This document shows positions 6,145 through 14,403 of a stretch of DNA of 28,538 bases, one piece after another. The notes beneath the pieces are model-generated. The model saw nothing but the letters and a program-made list of their open reading frames with translations. It was not told the DNA's origin and ran no database searches. How positions within the stretch are numbered: the stretch's first letter is position 1; every line of letters begins with the position of its first letter. Origin of the DNA: Bacteroidaceae bacterium. GTDB lineage: Bacteria > Bacteroidota > Bacteroidia > Bacteroidales > Bacteroidaceae. Where the stretch lies: contig CAAGLA010000046.1 of assembly GCA_900770655.1 (NCBI GenBank), positions 1-28,538 on the forward strand, in the 5' to 3' direction. The position numbers and the translations under genes were made by a program.

Positions 6145-6765
6145 ATGAAGAATTCTTTAATCTTGACACTTGTTGCTGTATGCCTTTTTGCCACTTCGTG
6201 CCAGAAGGACCCCGATGTCGACAGGCTCGACAATGACTACTTGGTCTATACCAATTACGATAGCAATACCGATTTCAAATCAATCGAGACCATACACGTC
6301 ATAGACAGTATTCTAATAATCGGCAACAGCGAGAAAAGCGAATATTGGAACAATGCCAATTCTATGAAGATTGTCGATGCGTACAACAGCAAGTTCGAAA
6401 GTCTCGGATATGTAGTTGTGGAAAACAGCGAAGAGGCCGACGCCGTGTTGCAGCTGAGTTATATAAGCACTACCTATTATTTCAGTTCCTTTGGACCCGG
6501 CCCGTGGTGGAACAGTTATCCCGGCTATTGGAACTGGGGCGGTTGGGGCTGGTACTACCCATACACTTTTACATATAGCTACAGCACCGGCTCTATAATC
6601 GGTGAGCTTGTCAATACAAATGCTCCTACCCTACAGAACGATAAGCTGACCATTGTATGGAACTCCTATATATGCGGGTTGCTCAACGGCAATAACCTGA
6701 GTCTTTCGCGTACAATGTCTGCTATAGACCAAGCATTCAAGCAGTCGCCTTACCTAACTAAATAG
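6145..6765 (+). CDS. DUF4136 domain lipoprotein
   Basis: A 206-aa lipoprotein with lipobox ATSC (Cys19). The mature start CQKDPD closely matches the Bacteroidota lipoprotein export signal (Cys, Gln-Lys, acidic residues), suggesting transfer to the cell surface. The rest fits DUF4136: YLVYTNYD, a middle VVVENSEEADAVLQLSY segment, an aromatic Gly/Trp/Tyr-rich loop (WWNSYPGYWNWGGWGWYYP) and a final SLSRTMSAIDQAFKQSPYL. DUF4136 has no known activity. It is translated between the NlpE-like lipoprotein and a beta-barrel gene (18-nt gap), so the three probably work together in the outer membrane. Confidence 0.85.
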   Translation: MKNSLILTLVAVCLFATSCQKDPDVDRLDNDYLVYTNYDSNTDFKSIETIHVIDSILIIGNSEKSEYWNNANSMKIVDAYNSKFESLGYVVVENSEEADAVLQLSYISTTYYFSSFGPGPWWNSYPGYWNWGGWGWYYPYTFTYSYSTGSIIGELVNTNAPTLQNDKLTIVWNSYICGLLNGNNLSLSRTMSAIDQAFKQSPYLTK

Positions 6766-6783
6766 TCAAAAACAGATACTGTT

Positions 6784-7404
6784 ATGAAAAGAAAAATCAA
6801 ATCCTTGTATATAGCACTTTTTCTTGTAATGTCAGGTGCTCCAGTGTGCAGTAATGCACAGATTTCTCTCGATAGTTATTACAATGTCGACTGGCAGTTC
6901 AATGTGCCGCTTGGGAACGATTTCTCCAATGTTGCAAGTGGCTGGGGTATGAATTTCGAAGGCGGATATTATATTACACGCGATATAGCTGTTGGTGGTT
7001 TCATTAGTTTCCATACCAACAACGAGTACTTTTCGCGCCGTACACTTGCGCTTTCCCCTACTCTCTCGCTCAATACTGACCAACAGCACCAGATGTTTAC
7101 CTTGCCCTTCGGTGTGCTTGCACGCTACAGGTTCATCGAGGCCGATTTTCAGCCATACGTCGGTATGAAACTCGGTGCCTGTTATTCCGAATTCAACAAC
7201 TACTACTATCTGTTTATGCGCAGTCAGGACCGTTGGGGGTTCTATATGTCGCCCGAAGTCGGGTTCAACTGGTACCCGTGGGCAAACAGCATAGGTTTTC
7301 ATATGGCGCTATACTATAGCTTCGCTACCAACAAATGCAATGTTATGACCTACTCGCAAAGTACCTTGAACAACTTCGGTGTCAGGCTTGGCTTGGCATT
7401 TTAA
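6784..7404 (+). CDS. Small outer-membrane beta-barrel protein
   Basis: A 206-aa exported protein: signal peptide MKRKIKSLYIALFLVMSGAP ending near SNAQ, then alternating hydrophobic/polar strands rich in Tyr, Phe and Gly (GWGMNFEGGYYITRDIAVGGFISF, FGVLARYRFIEADFQPYVGMKLG). It ends in an aromatic C-terminus (NNFGVRLGLAF), the BAM-recognition signature of outer-membrane proteins. It looks like an OmpW/OprF-size 8-strand barrel. It is the last gene of the lipoprotein operon, ending at a very strong hairpin. No transport substrate can be inferred. Confidence 0.8.
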   Translation: MKRKIKSLYIALFLVMSGAPVCSNAQISLDSYYNVDWQFNVPLGNDFSNVASGWGMNFEGGYYITRDIAVGGFISFHTNNEYFSRRTLALSPTLSLNTDQQHQMFTLPFGVLARYRFIEADFQPYVGMKLGACYSEFNNYYYLFMRSQDRWGFYMSPEVGFNWYPWANSIGFHMALYYSFATNKCNVMTYSQSTLNNFGVRLGLAF

Positions 7405-7415
7405 AAGGAATGTGA

Positions 7416-7469
7416 ATATAAAGACCGACAGAGTGCTCCTGTGCAGGAGCACTCTGTCGGTCTTTATAT
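7416..7469. terminator. 26-bp perfect hairpin, bidirectional terminator
   Basis: The arms 7416-7441 and 7444-7469 are perfectly complementary around a 2-nt centre, with ATATAAAGACC outer and GTGCTCCTG inner sequence. It lies between the convergent barrel gene and the M16 peptidase gene. The AT-rich outer ends supply weak U-tracts on both strands. The length is far beyond a typical terminator stem. Confidence 0.8.
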
Positions 7470-7481
7470 GTGGATATATTG

Positions 7482-10295
7482 TTATTCCGCCGGAACCATA
7501 CTTACCTCAATGAAATTGCCTTGTGCAATTATGTATTGGGCAAGCTGCTGAATATCTTCCTTAGTAATGCTTTCTACAAGTTCCTTATAACCGGTGTATG
7601 TATCTTCACCTTCGAAGTAGTATCTGAAGAGCCAGTTCATCCAAGCGCCGTTCTTCTCTTGGCTCTCTTCATAGCTCTTGACCATATATTGGCGCACTTT
7701 GTCAACGTGTTCCTCTACGGGACCTTCCGCTGCTATCTTCTCGAATTCACGAACGATGATAGCTGCCAGCTCTTCGCGTCTTTCGGGTGCCATTTTGAAT
7801 GAAACCCTGAGTGTGAACTCGCCTTCGGGCAGGCGTGTAACGTTGCCGCTTACACCAACGCCGTATGTTCCACCCTCCTTCTCGCGTACCTCTTCGGTGT
7901 AGACAATGTCGAGAATCTGGTCTAGGAAACTCATTAGAAGAATGTTCTTCTGCGTGGGGTCTATTTTGCCGGAATATATGATATTCTCTGTACCTGTGGG
8001 GTTCTCCATTGTGTTGCTGAAGTTGTTGCGGTAAACTCCGGTACGTGTCTCAACGGTTGTCTTTTCAATGTTCTCAACCCTTCCGTTGCAAGGCAGTGCT
8101 CCTATATAACGTTCAACGTGTGGCTTAATTGAGTCGAGGTCTACGTTACCCACAATGAAGAAAGTGTAGCCTGTTGCATCGCTTGTCCTCTCCTTGTATA
8201 TTTCCAGTACACGGTCGTAATCGATATTTTCAATGTCGCTTGCAAGCAACGGCATAACTCTTGGGTGGTTGTTGTAAAGAGCAAGCACCATTGTGTCGCT
8301 GAGTGCAGTGTTAGGGTTGAGGTTCCTGTCTTTAAGGTTGTTGTATATGCGTGTCGTGAACGATTCGTACGCCTGCATATCCTTGCGTGGCGATGTATAT
8401 TTGAGATACATCAGCTGGAACATCTCTTCGGCATCCTTTGGCGAGCAACTGCCGTCTATAATGTCGTATAGAGCGTTGAATCCTACACCGGCCGAAGCTG
8501 TGCTGCCTGTCAGTTTCTTGCCTAGCTGTGTTGCGTCGAATGTGCCGTAACCGCCGATAGACGAGAGTGACGAGAGCATTGCTATGTTCAAACGGTCACT
8601 GTCGGGGTAACGGTTTGTACCGCCAATCTTGTATCCCGCCATTGTTATTCTGTCGGCTTGGAATTCTGTCGGTTTAATTATAACCTTAATGCCATTTGAA
8701 AGTGTCCACACGGTAGAACCCCACATACCCTCTTCGCTGGCAACAACTTTGCCGCCTTCTGGAATGGTTTCGAGAAGCGGTGCATCCACTTCGTTGTCTT
8801 CGTATGGAGCTATGCGGGCGTTGCCAATCATCTGCAGCAGCATTTCAATATCCTCTTTGCCGGGATAGGTCATTCCCTCAATCTCGGGTGCGTATGATAC
8901 TACAACCATATTATCATCGCGGTACATTGACGGAATAACAGCATTTACCTCTTCAAGGGTTATTGAATTCATAATCTCCATAAAGAGTTCATATTCGACC
9001 TCGGGTGACATCATAGTGACGTTGTCGAGGAAGTGGCGTACGCAATCCTCTACGTAGTAGTCGCTTGTCCTTCTGTCGCGCTCGGCAAACCACGTTTCCA
9101 TAGCCGAAATGCGGTTTGAAATTGCACGGTTGAATTCCGGCTCTGTAAAGCCAAAACGGCGTGCACGTTCAACTTCGGTAAAGACCATAGGTACAGCCTC
9201 GAGAACCTGCTCGGGCTTGCACACTGTTGAAATGGTAAATGCCTTCTTTGTCTGTGAAACGCCAAAGTCGCTGAAACCTACACCTGCACGCATATATGGC
9301 GGGTTGTCGCGTGTCATAATCTCAGAGAAACGGCTGTTGAGCATACCCATTGCTATGGAACGTACATACCCATCGCGCATATACTCTTTTGTGTTGCGCA
9401 TTTCGCGCGGTGCAGCGTCGTGCTTGTACATTAGCTGCAGAATGTAGTTCTGCTGCTCCTTGTCTATCTGCTGTGAGAATATCATCTCTTCGTTATCCTC
9501 AACAGGGTAATATACACGCTCGGCCGGGTTCTCTTGTGCCTCAATGCCTGAGAATATCTCAACTATTTTGCCTTCAATCTCGTCAACATTTATGTCGCCC
9601 ACTATAACTATACCCTGAAGGTCGGGGCGATACCATTTTTCGTAGTAGTCGCGCAGGGCTTGGTAGGGGAAGTTGTCTACAACCTCCATAATACCAATAG
9701 GCAGGCGTGTTCCATATTTGTTACCGGGGTAAATATCGGCAAGCATACGTTCCTGCATACGCATCATTGCAGAATTCCTGCCCCTCCACTCTTCGTGTAT
9801 TACACCACGCTCCTTGTCTATCTCTTCGTTTGCAAGAGTAAGGCCGTCGGCCCAGTCGCGAAGAATCCATAAGCAGGAATCTATTGCACCGGGGGTGTTC
9901 ACAGGTACGTTGTCTATGTTATATACTGTCTCGTCAATAGAGGTGTATGCGTTAAGGTCGGCACCGAACTTTACACCTATACTTTCGAGGTAATTAATGA
10001 GTGCCTTGCCCGGAAAGTGGTCTGTTCCGTTGAAACACATATGTTCGAGAAAGTGCGCAAGTCCTCTTTGCTCCTCCTCTTCCTGAATAGAACCCACCTT
10101 CTGTGCAATATAGAAATTGACAAGGTTTTCGGGGTAGCTGTTGTGGCGTATGTAGTATGTGAGCCCGTTGTCGAGCCTGCCTATTCTCACGGCCGGGTCT
10201 ACGGGTAATGTTTCAACGCCACTCTGTGCGGTAGAGTCTATTGCCGTAAAGGCAACAGCTACCAATAAGAGTAATGATTTAATGTAATTCTTCAT
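7482..10295 (-). CDS. Secreted M16 (pitrilysin/insulinase-type) zinc metallopeptidase
   Basis: A 937-aa exported zinc peptidase. A signal peptide (1-23, ending DSTAQ) precedes the N-terminal M16 domain with the inverted zinc motif HFLEH: His81 and His85 are ligands and Glu84 is the base. A downstream EERG-type helix (ERGVIHEE) supplies the third ligand, probably Glu169. The protein is long enough for four M16 modules in a single-chain clamshell; the C-terminal half lacks HxxEH and should be the non-catalytic partner (GTFDATQLGKKLTGSTA; EKEGGTYGVGVSGN motif typical of the R/Y element). It likely degrades peptides in the periplasm. Single gene; a terminator of the upstream gene and a possible promoter lie just before it. 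Confidence 0.93.
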   Translation of the reverse strand: MKNYIKSLLLLVAVAFTAIDSTAQSGVETLPVDPAVRIGRLDNGLTYYIRHNSYPENLVNFYIAQKVGSIQEEEEQRGLAHFLEHMCFNGTDHFPGKALINYLESIGVKFGADLNAYTSIDETVYNIDNVPVNTPGAIDSCLWILRDWADGLTLANEEIDKERGVIHEEWRGRNSAMMRMQERMLADIYPGNKYGTRLPIGIMEVVDNFPYQALRDYYEKWYRPDLQGIVIVGDINVDEIEGKIVEIFSGIEAQENPAERVYYPVEDNEEMIFSQQIDKEQQNYILQLMYKHDAAPREMRNTKEYMRDGYVRSIAMGMLNSRFSEIMTRDNPPYMRAGVGFSDFGVSQTKKAFTISTVCKPEQVLEAVPMVFTEVERARRFGFTEPEFNRAISNRISAMETWFAERDRRTSDYYVEDCVRHFLDNVTMMSPEVEYELFMEIMNSITLEEVNAVIPSMYRDDNMVVVSYAPEIEGMTYPGKEDIEMLLQMIGNARIAPYEDNEVDAPLLETIPEGGKVVASEEGMWGSTVWTLSNGIKVIIKPTEFQADRITMAGYKIGGTNRYPDSDRLNIAMLSSLSSIGGYGTFDATQLGKKLTGSTASAGVGFNALYDIIDGSCSPKDAEEMFQLMYLKYTSPRKDMQAYESFTTRIYNNLKDRNLNPNTALSDTMVLALYNNHPRVMPLLASDIENIDYDRVLEIYKERTSDATGYTFFIVGNVDLDSIKPHVERYIGALPCNGRVENIEKTTVETRTGVYRNNFSNTMENPTGTENIIYSGKIDPTQKNILLMSFLDQILDIVYTEEVREKEGGTYGVGVSGNVTRLPEGEFTLRVSFKMAPERREELAAIIVREFEKIAAEGPVEEHVDKVRQYMVKSYEESQEKNGAWMNWLFRYYFEGEDTYTGYKELVESITKEDIQQLAQYIIAQGNFIEVSMVPAE

Positions 10296-10328
10296 AAATT
10301 GTTGTGCTTAAACATTTGCATTAAAATA

Positions 10329-10336
10329 CAAAATTA
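10329..10336 (-). promoter_or_regulatory. Possible -7 element for the M16 peptidase gene
   Basis: TAATTTTG on the minus strand fits TAnnTTTG, about 34 nt before the start codon. No clear -33 TTTG is seen. Confidence 0.35.
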
Positions 10337-10337
10337 A

Positions 10338-10370
10338 CAAAAAAGAGCGATATGCAGTGTTTCTCTCTTT
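10338..10370 (-). terminator. Weak terminator after the 213-aa gene
   Basis: On the minus strand AAAGAG (10370-10365) can pair with CTCTTT (10347-10342) across a long loop and is followed by a short T-run. The stem is only 6 bp and the loop 17 nt, so support is modest. Confidence 0.35.
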
Positions 10371-10390
10371 AATATTAATCTGTTTTAACA

Positions 10391-11032
10391 CTATAGATAA
10401 TATGATAGCCTGTCTATGCAGTTTCTTTTGACGCGCCTGATTTTGTTTTTGTAGAAATCGATATCCTCAATTATAAACGGCTTGCTATCTCCACGCGCGG
10501 CTCTGAGGTGTATTTCCGACAGAATCTCACTCTCTTCATCACTGTCCATCCTGTTTTCGTCGAAGTCGAAACATTTCTTGAACATACCGGCCTCGCGGAA
10601 GAGTTCGGCCTTAATGGTCGGCGGCACCAGCGATTTGCGATATTCCTGCATTTCCAACACGATGTCGATGAACGCTTTGGCTTCTTCGACAGGAATAACG
10701 GTATCTTCATATTTGCGTCTGTATTCGTCGTTGAACGTGAATACCATTTCCCATAGCAGCAGAAGCTCTTTTTCCATATCAAGTGCCCCTTGTGCCTGTA
10801 GCTCCTTTCTCGCTTCAAGCAACTTGCAGAAAGGGAGCTTATAGACATCTTCGGAACTTTCATCGTTCCATACATATTTTCCCTTTTCTTTAGAAAAGTG
10901 AACAACACATATACCCCCTACTCCATTTTTTTCAATTTTACCGTCGGACCATTCGTACCCGTAAAATATATCGGAGATACGGGCATATTTTATCCGAGGA
11001 ATGCCACAACGAATAAGTTTTTCTTTTGACAT
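10391..11032 (-). CDS. Uncharacterised 213-aa soluble protein
   Basis: I do not recognise a family. There is no signal peptide or membrane segment, so it is predicted cytosolic. An N-terminal beta-rich part (about 1-60: YGYEWSDGKIEKNGVGGICVVHF) is followed by helical, charged sequence. The segment 140-190 (ELFREAGMFKKCFDFDEN, then a helix and RGDSKPFIIED) resembles a helical-pair pattern seen in many small bacterial proteins of the type R-x-x-G-x-F-x-K-C/A ... GDSKPF, reminiscent of a TPR-like hairpin. The C-terminus is basic (KNKIRRVKRNCIDRL). It is separated from the M16 gene by a weak terminator and is divergent from the threonine aldolase gene. Reading-frame quality looks genuine. Confidence 0.7.
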   Translation of the reverse strand: MSKEKLIRCGIPRIKYARISDIFYGYEWSDGKIEKNGVGGICVVHFSKEKGKYVWNDESSEDVYKLPFCKLLEARKELQAQGALDMEKELLLLWEMVFTFNDEYRRKYEDTVIPVEEAKAFIDIVLEMQEYRKSLVPPTIKAELFREAGMFKKCFDFDENRMDSDEESEILSEIHLRAARGDSKPFIIEDIDFYKNKIRRVKRNCIDRLSYYL

Positions 11033-11223
11033 AATAGATTAATTTTAGCAGATTATTTTTGTTAGTGCTTCAATGATGCAATCGAGTGTTTTTTTCCTTA
11101 TCTATAATAATAAGTCTTTGAAGAGCCAATTTTCACTTCAACCCCGCTATTTTTATATTATTTTAACATTTTGCAGTCTATATTTCATATTTACGGGTCG
11201 CTATTCATTAATAGGGAGTGAAA

Positions 11224-11231
11224 TAGTTTTG
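11224..11231 (+). promoter_or_regulatory. Possible -7 element for the threonine aldolase operon
   Basis: TAGTTTTG fits TAnnTTTG, about 47 nt before the start codon at 11278. A consensus TTTG at the right distance upstream is not present. Confidence 0.35.
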
Positions 11232-11277
11232 CTTTCAAATATTTTAGGCTAAATTAGCATTTAAAATCAAATATAAT

Positions 11278-12324
11278 ATGATACGTTTCGATTCCGATTA
11301 CATAGAGGGTGCACACCCGGCTATTCTAGAGGCTCTTGTAAGCAGTAATTTTGAACAGCACGCCGGTTATGGTTGCGACGAGTATTGCGAACAGGCACGT
11401 GCTACCATACGTACCCTTTGCAACAACAACAGTTTGGGAGTTGAGTTCCTTGTAGGCGGCACGCAGGCCAATGTAACTGTAATAGATGCCTTTCTGCGTA
11501 GTTATCAAGGTGTAATTTCGGCCAGTAGCGGCCACATAAATGTTCACGAGACCGGTGCTCCCGAAGCAACGGGGCATAAGGTTATTGCCTTGCCTACAGC
11601 CGATGGCCGCTTGTCGCTGGAACTGATTAAAGAATGCTACAACAATCACTGGAACGACCCATCGCACGAACACACGGTACAGCCGGGAATGGTCTATCTA
11701 TCCTGCCCTGCAGAAAACGGGCTCATATATACTAAAGAGGAACTGAAAGGAATTTCCGATTTCTGCCGTTCACATTCGCTATATCTTTTTGTTGACGGAG
11801 CGCGTCTTGGCTATGGGCTTGTATCGGAAAACTGCGATTGGACACTCGCCGACCTTGCAGCGCTTTGCGATGTCTTTTACATTGGAGGAACAAAAGTGGG
11901 CGCTCTCTTTGGCGAGGCTGTTGTATTCAAAGATAAAGAGATGCACCGCAGTTTCCGTTATGCAATTAAGCAGCACGGCGGAATGCTCGCAAAAGGCAGG
12001 CTGCTTGGAATTCAGTTCCAGACACTCCTGAGCGGTGGCGAAGATGCAATATATTTTAAAGTTGCCAAAGAGGCTGTAAGGCTTGCTCTGAAGATTCGTG
12101 CCGCATTTGAAAAGAAGGGTATTCCTTTGTGGATAGATTCTCGCACCAATATGCAGTTCCCTATACTAACAAAGCAGCAGCAGGCTTTGCTGGGTAAAAA
12201 ATATATGCCGGAATTCTGGGGCACATACGATGCAGAACGCGATATTGTACGTTTCTGCACAAGTTGGGCTACTCGCGAAGATAACGTGGAGGCGCTGTGC
12301 CGCGATATTGAAGAGATGCTGTAA
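11278..12324 (+). CDS. Threonine aldolase / beta-eliminating lyase family PLP enzyme
   Basis: A fold-type I PLP enzyme of the low-specificity threonine aldolase family (threonine or allo-threonine to glycine plus acetaldehyde). The 348-aa length fits. RFDSDYIEGAHPAI opens the domain. EFLVGGTQANVTV is the cofactor phosphate-binding region. HINVHETGA carries the His that stacks on PLP. VDGARLGYGL contains the Asp-Ala-Arg that holds the pyridine nitrogen. GGTKVGALFGE supplies the Schiff-base Lys206. It is followed after 39 nt by the tRNA-editing gene in the same direction. Substrate range (L-threonine, L-allo-threonine, or another beta-hydroxy amino acid) is not determinable; the gene is often annotated ltaE. 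Confidence 0.88.
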   Translation: MIRFDSDYIEGAHPAILEALVSSNFEQHAGYGCDEYCEQARATIRTLCNNNSLGVEFLVGGTQANVTVIDAFLRSYQGVISASSGHINVHETGAPEATGHKVIALPTADGRLSLELIKECYNNHWNDPSHEHTVQPGMVYLSCPAENGLIYTKEELKGISDFCRSHSLYLFVDGARLGYGLVSENCDWTLADLAALCDVFYIGGTKVGALFGEAVVFKDKEMHRSFRYAIKQHGGMLAKGRLLGIQFQTLLSGGEDAIYFKVAKEAVRLALKIRAAFEKKGIPLWIDSRTNMQFPILTKQQQALLGKKYMPEFWGTYDAERDIVRFCTSWATREDNVEALCRDIEEML

Positions 12325-12363
12325 GAATTTGTTTTACCCGAAACAATACATAAGATTCTGTTT

Positions 12364-12864
12364 ATGGAAAATGAAAAGATAGAGATTGTGCTGAATTTTC
12401 TCGATTCGCACCACTTTGAATATTCTTGGTACACGCACCCTGCTGCTCCTACCATTGAAATAGCCCGCCAATACTGGAAGAAAGACGGCTCAAAGCATTG
12501 CAAGAATTTGTTCTTCCGCAACCACAAGGGCAACCGCCACTATCTTGTTGTGCTCGATTGTGAACGCGATCTTGATATTCACGATTTGGAAAAGAGACTG
12601 CATCAGGGAAAACTCTCTTTTGCATCGCCGCAAAGAATGGAAAAGTATCTTGGGCTCTCCCCGGGCTCCGTATCGCCATTCGGGCTCATAAACGACAGCG
12701 GGAATCACGTTCACCTCTTTCTCGACGAAAATCTACGGCACCAGCAGTCGCTCAGTTTCCACCCCAACGACAACCACGCAACGGTTGTTATTTCACAGGC
12801 GGAATTCCTGCGTTACCTCTCTTTGGCCGGCAACAGCTATGAATTCATTGCAATGTACGACTAA
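12364..12864 (+). CDS. ProX/YbaK-type prolyl-tRNA editing deacylase
   Basis: A free-standing trans-editing domain (166 aa) of the YbaK/EbsC/PrdX superfamily, which hydrolyses mischarged aminoacyl-tRNA, most often Ala-tRNA(Pro) or Cys-tRNA(Pro). Diagnostic segments are KHCKNLFFRNHKGNRHYLVVLD (Lys-Asn-Leu-Phe region with the conserved Lys), LSFASPQRMEKYLGLSPGSVSPFGL (the G-S-V-S-P-F-G loop) and the C-terminal FHPNDNHATVVIS. These fit the PrdX/ProXp-ala type better than the EbsC type. It lies 39 nt after the threonine aldolase and probably shares its transcript. It converges on the PAP2 gene with only 8 nt between stop codons and no visible terminator. Confidence 0.88.
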   Translation: MENEKIEIVLNFLDSHHFEYSWYTHPAAPTIEIARQYWKKDGSKHCKNLFFRNHKGNRHYLVVLDCERDLDIHDLEKRLHQGKLSFASPQRMEKYLGLSPGSVSPFGLINDSGNHVHLFLDENLRHQQSLSFHPNDNHATVVISQAEFLRYLSLAGNSYEFIAMYD

Positions 12865-12872
12865 GAAGCTGT

Positions 12873-13574
12873 CTATGGATTAAAGGAGAAGAAGGAAATA
12901 ACGGGTATAAGCGCAAAAGTGGCATACATAACAAGCAGCAACATATATACATCGGAAACGAGGTAGCCGCTACGTGTGTACTGCCCCGATATCCAGTCGC
13001 GGCGGCCGTTACGCTGTTTTTTCTTTATGAATGTATATAGCAGGTACATTCCCCACCCTACGGCAACGCCAATAGCTGTACCGGCCAGAATGTCGCCGGG
13101 ATAATGCACGCCCAAATATATTCTTGTATATGCATTGAACGATGCCCATATTATAAGCGAAAGGCTGAGAATTCTGTTTTTCATTAACAATATGAGGAAC
13201 GTGGCAATACCGAACGAGTTTGCAGCGTGGCTCGATGTGAACCCAAAATCTTTTCCGCGCGTTTCATTGACAACATCGACCAGATACATCAGTGAAGGGT
13301 CGCGTGTAGGCCTCCAGCGCTCGAAGAACGGTTTGCATATGCCCGAAGATATAAGGTCCGTAAGCCCTACAACTGCACATATAATGAGCAACAGAGTAAA
13401 GAAATCCTTAATATCGTTGTTCTTGATGAGCACATATACAAGAGCAATAATCAATGGTGTCCAAATACCCATTGAGGTATATACTTTCATACAACCGTCC
13501 CAAAAGAGCGATTCGCTGCCGTTGAGTGAGAGCAGAATATATTTGTCTATGTCAGATATTGTGTTTATGTCCAT
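12873..13574 (-). CDS. PAP2-family membrane phosphatase
   Basis: An integral membrane phosphatase (233 aa) of the type-2 phosphatidic acid phosphatase family. All three motifs are present: K81-x6-R88-P89 (KPFFERWRP), SSHA at 114-117 carrying the catalytic His116, and R151-x5-H157-x3-D161 (RIYLGVHYPGD). Hydrophobic segments lie at about 37-52, 58-80, 120-150 and 165-185, with a final one near the C-terminus. Substrates may be undecaprenyl pyrophosphate, PGP or lipid A phosphates. It starts 28 nt after the batE stop on the same strand, so it is likely the last gene of the Bat transcript, although this may be adjacency only. Confidence 0.9.
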   Translation of the reverse strand: MDINTISDIDKYILLSLNGSESLFWDGCMKVYTSMGIWTPLIIALVYVLIKNNDIKDFFTLLLIICAVVGLTDLISSGICKPFFERWRPTRDPSLMYLVDVVNETRGKDFGFTSSHAANSFGIATFLILLMKNRILSLSLIIWASFNAYTRIYLGVHYPGDILAGTAIGVAVGWGMYLLYTFIKKKQRNGRRDWISGQYTRSGYLVSDVYMLLLVMYATFALIPVISFFSFNP

Positions 13575-13602
13575 TCCTTTAGTTTGTAATAGATGACAAA
13601 TT

Positions 13603-14394
13603 TCAGATACGCTCTATTGTCTGTGCCGGAACCCAACCGACAATCAGCTTGCCGTTGTCGACTTCTACCTCAACCCAATCCTTAATTGTGTCATCGAGTA
13701 TCTTCACTTTGCGTCCTTCGTGAATCTTTATAAGCACGGTTCCCGAACTGTCGGGAGAACTTTTTACGCTAACCTCCTCTTTCATTACAATGGCATTGCT
13801 GTTGTCGTTCATAACACCATATATGTTGTAGGCCGAAATATTTGAAAGCACTGTTGCCACAAGGGAGCATATAGCGACTATAAGCCCACTCCTGCGCATT
13901 GTGCTGCTTTTCCCGAATATGAACATCAGCGCAGCGATGAGCATAATTATGAAGGCAGAAACAGCTATTGCTGCCCAAGTGTTGATGCTGAACATATTTA
14001 CGAAAGATTCGCCCCATTCTATGAACAAGACCTTGTCGGCCTGAGGTATTTCGTCTTTAATTCTGTTCTGTGCAAATTCAAGATTGAATTTGGCTGCATC
14101 ATCGGTAGGGTCTATTTTGAGAGCCTTTTCATAGTTTAGAATGGCATTGCCTATCATATTGTTCCTGAAGTAGGCATTTCCTAAATTATAGTGCAGTTCC
14201 AGTGTCGCATCGCCGGTTGATAGAAGTTCTTCGTATATGTCTATAGCCTCTTGATATCTCTCTTGCGAGTAGGCTTCGTCACCGGCTTGTTTTGTCACTT
14301 CAACAGTCTCCTCTACAACAGCGGGAGCTTCTTGGGCTTTTGCCGAAATTTGTACGGCAAAAGCAAGCAGGAATATATATATAGTTTTTTTCAT
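13603..14394 (-). CDS. batE: BatE: TPR and SH3-domain membrane protein
   Basis: The fifth Bat protein. A signal peptide (MKKTIYIFLLAFAVQISAKAQ) is followed by TPR units in about residues 32-105 (YSQERYQEAIDIYEELL, HYNLGNAYFRNNMIGNAILNYEKAL). Two membrane segments follow (about 130-152 and 160-180). A bacterial SH3 domain forms the C-terminus (VKSSPDSSGTVLIKIHEGRKVKILDD...GWVPAQ). This TPR-TM-TM-SH3 order is typical of BatE in Bacteroidota. ATG at 14394 is 9 nt after the batD stop; an in-frame GTG at 14400 is possible but the ATG gives the normal signal peptide. Its SH3 domain faces the periplasm and may bind peptidoglycan or a peptide. Bat proteins were named from aerotolerance in Bacteroides fragilis. 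Confidence 0.9.
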   Translation of the reverse strand: MKKTIYIFLLAFAVQISAKAQEAPAVVEETVEVTKQAGDEAYSQERYQEAIDIYEELLSTGDATLELHYNLGNAYFRNNMIGNAILNYEKALKIDPTDDAAKFNLEFAQNRIKDEIPQADKVLFIEWGESFVNMFSINTWAAIAVSAFIIMLIAALMFIFGKSSTMRRSGLIVAICSLVATVLSNISAYNIYGVMNDNSNAIVMKEEVSVKSSPDSSGTVLIKIHEGRKVKILDDTIKDWVEVEVDNGKLIVGWVPAQTIERI

Positions 14395-14403
14395 ATACAC
14401 TAT

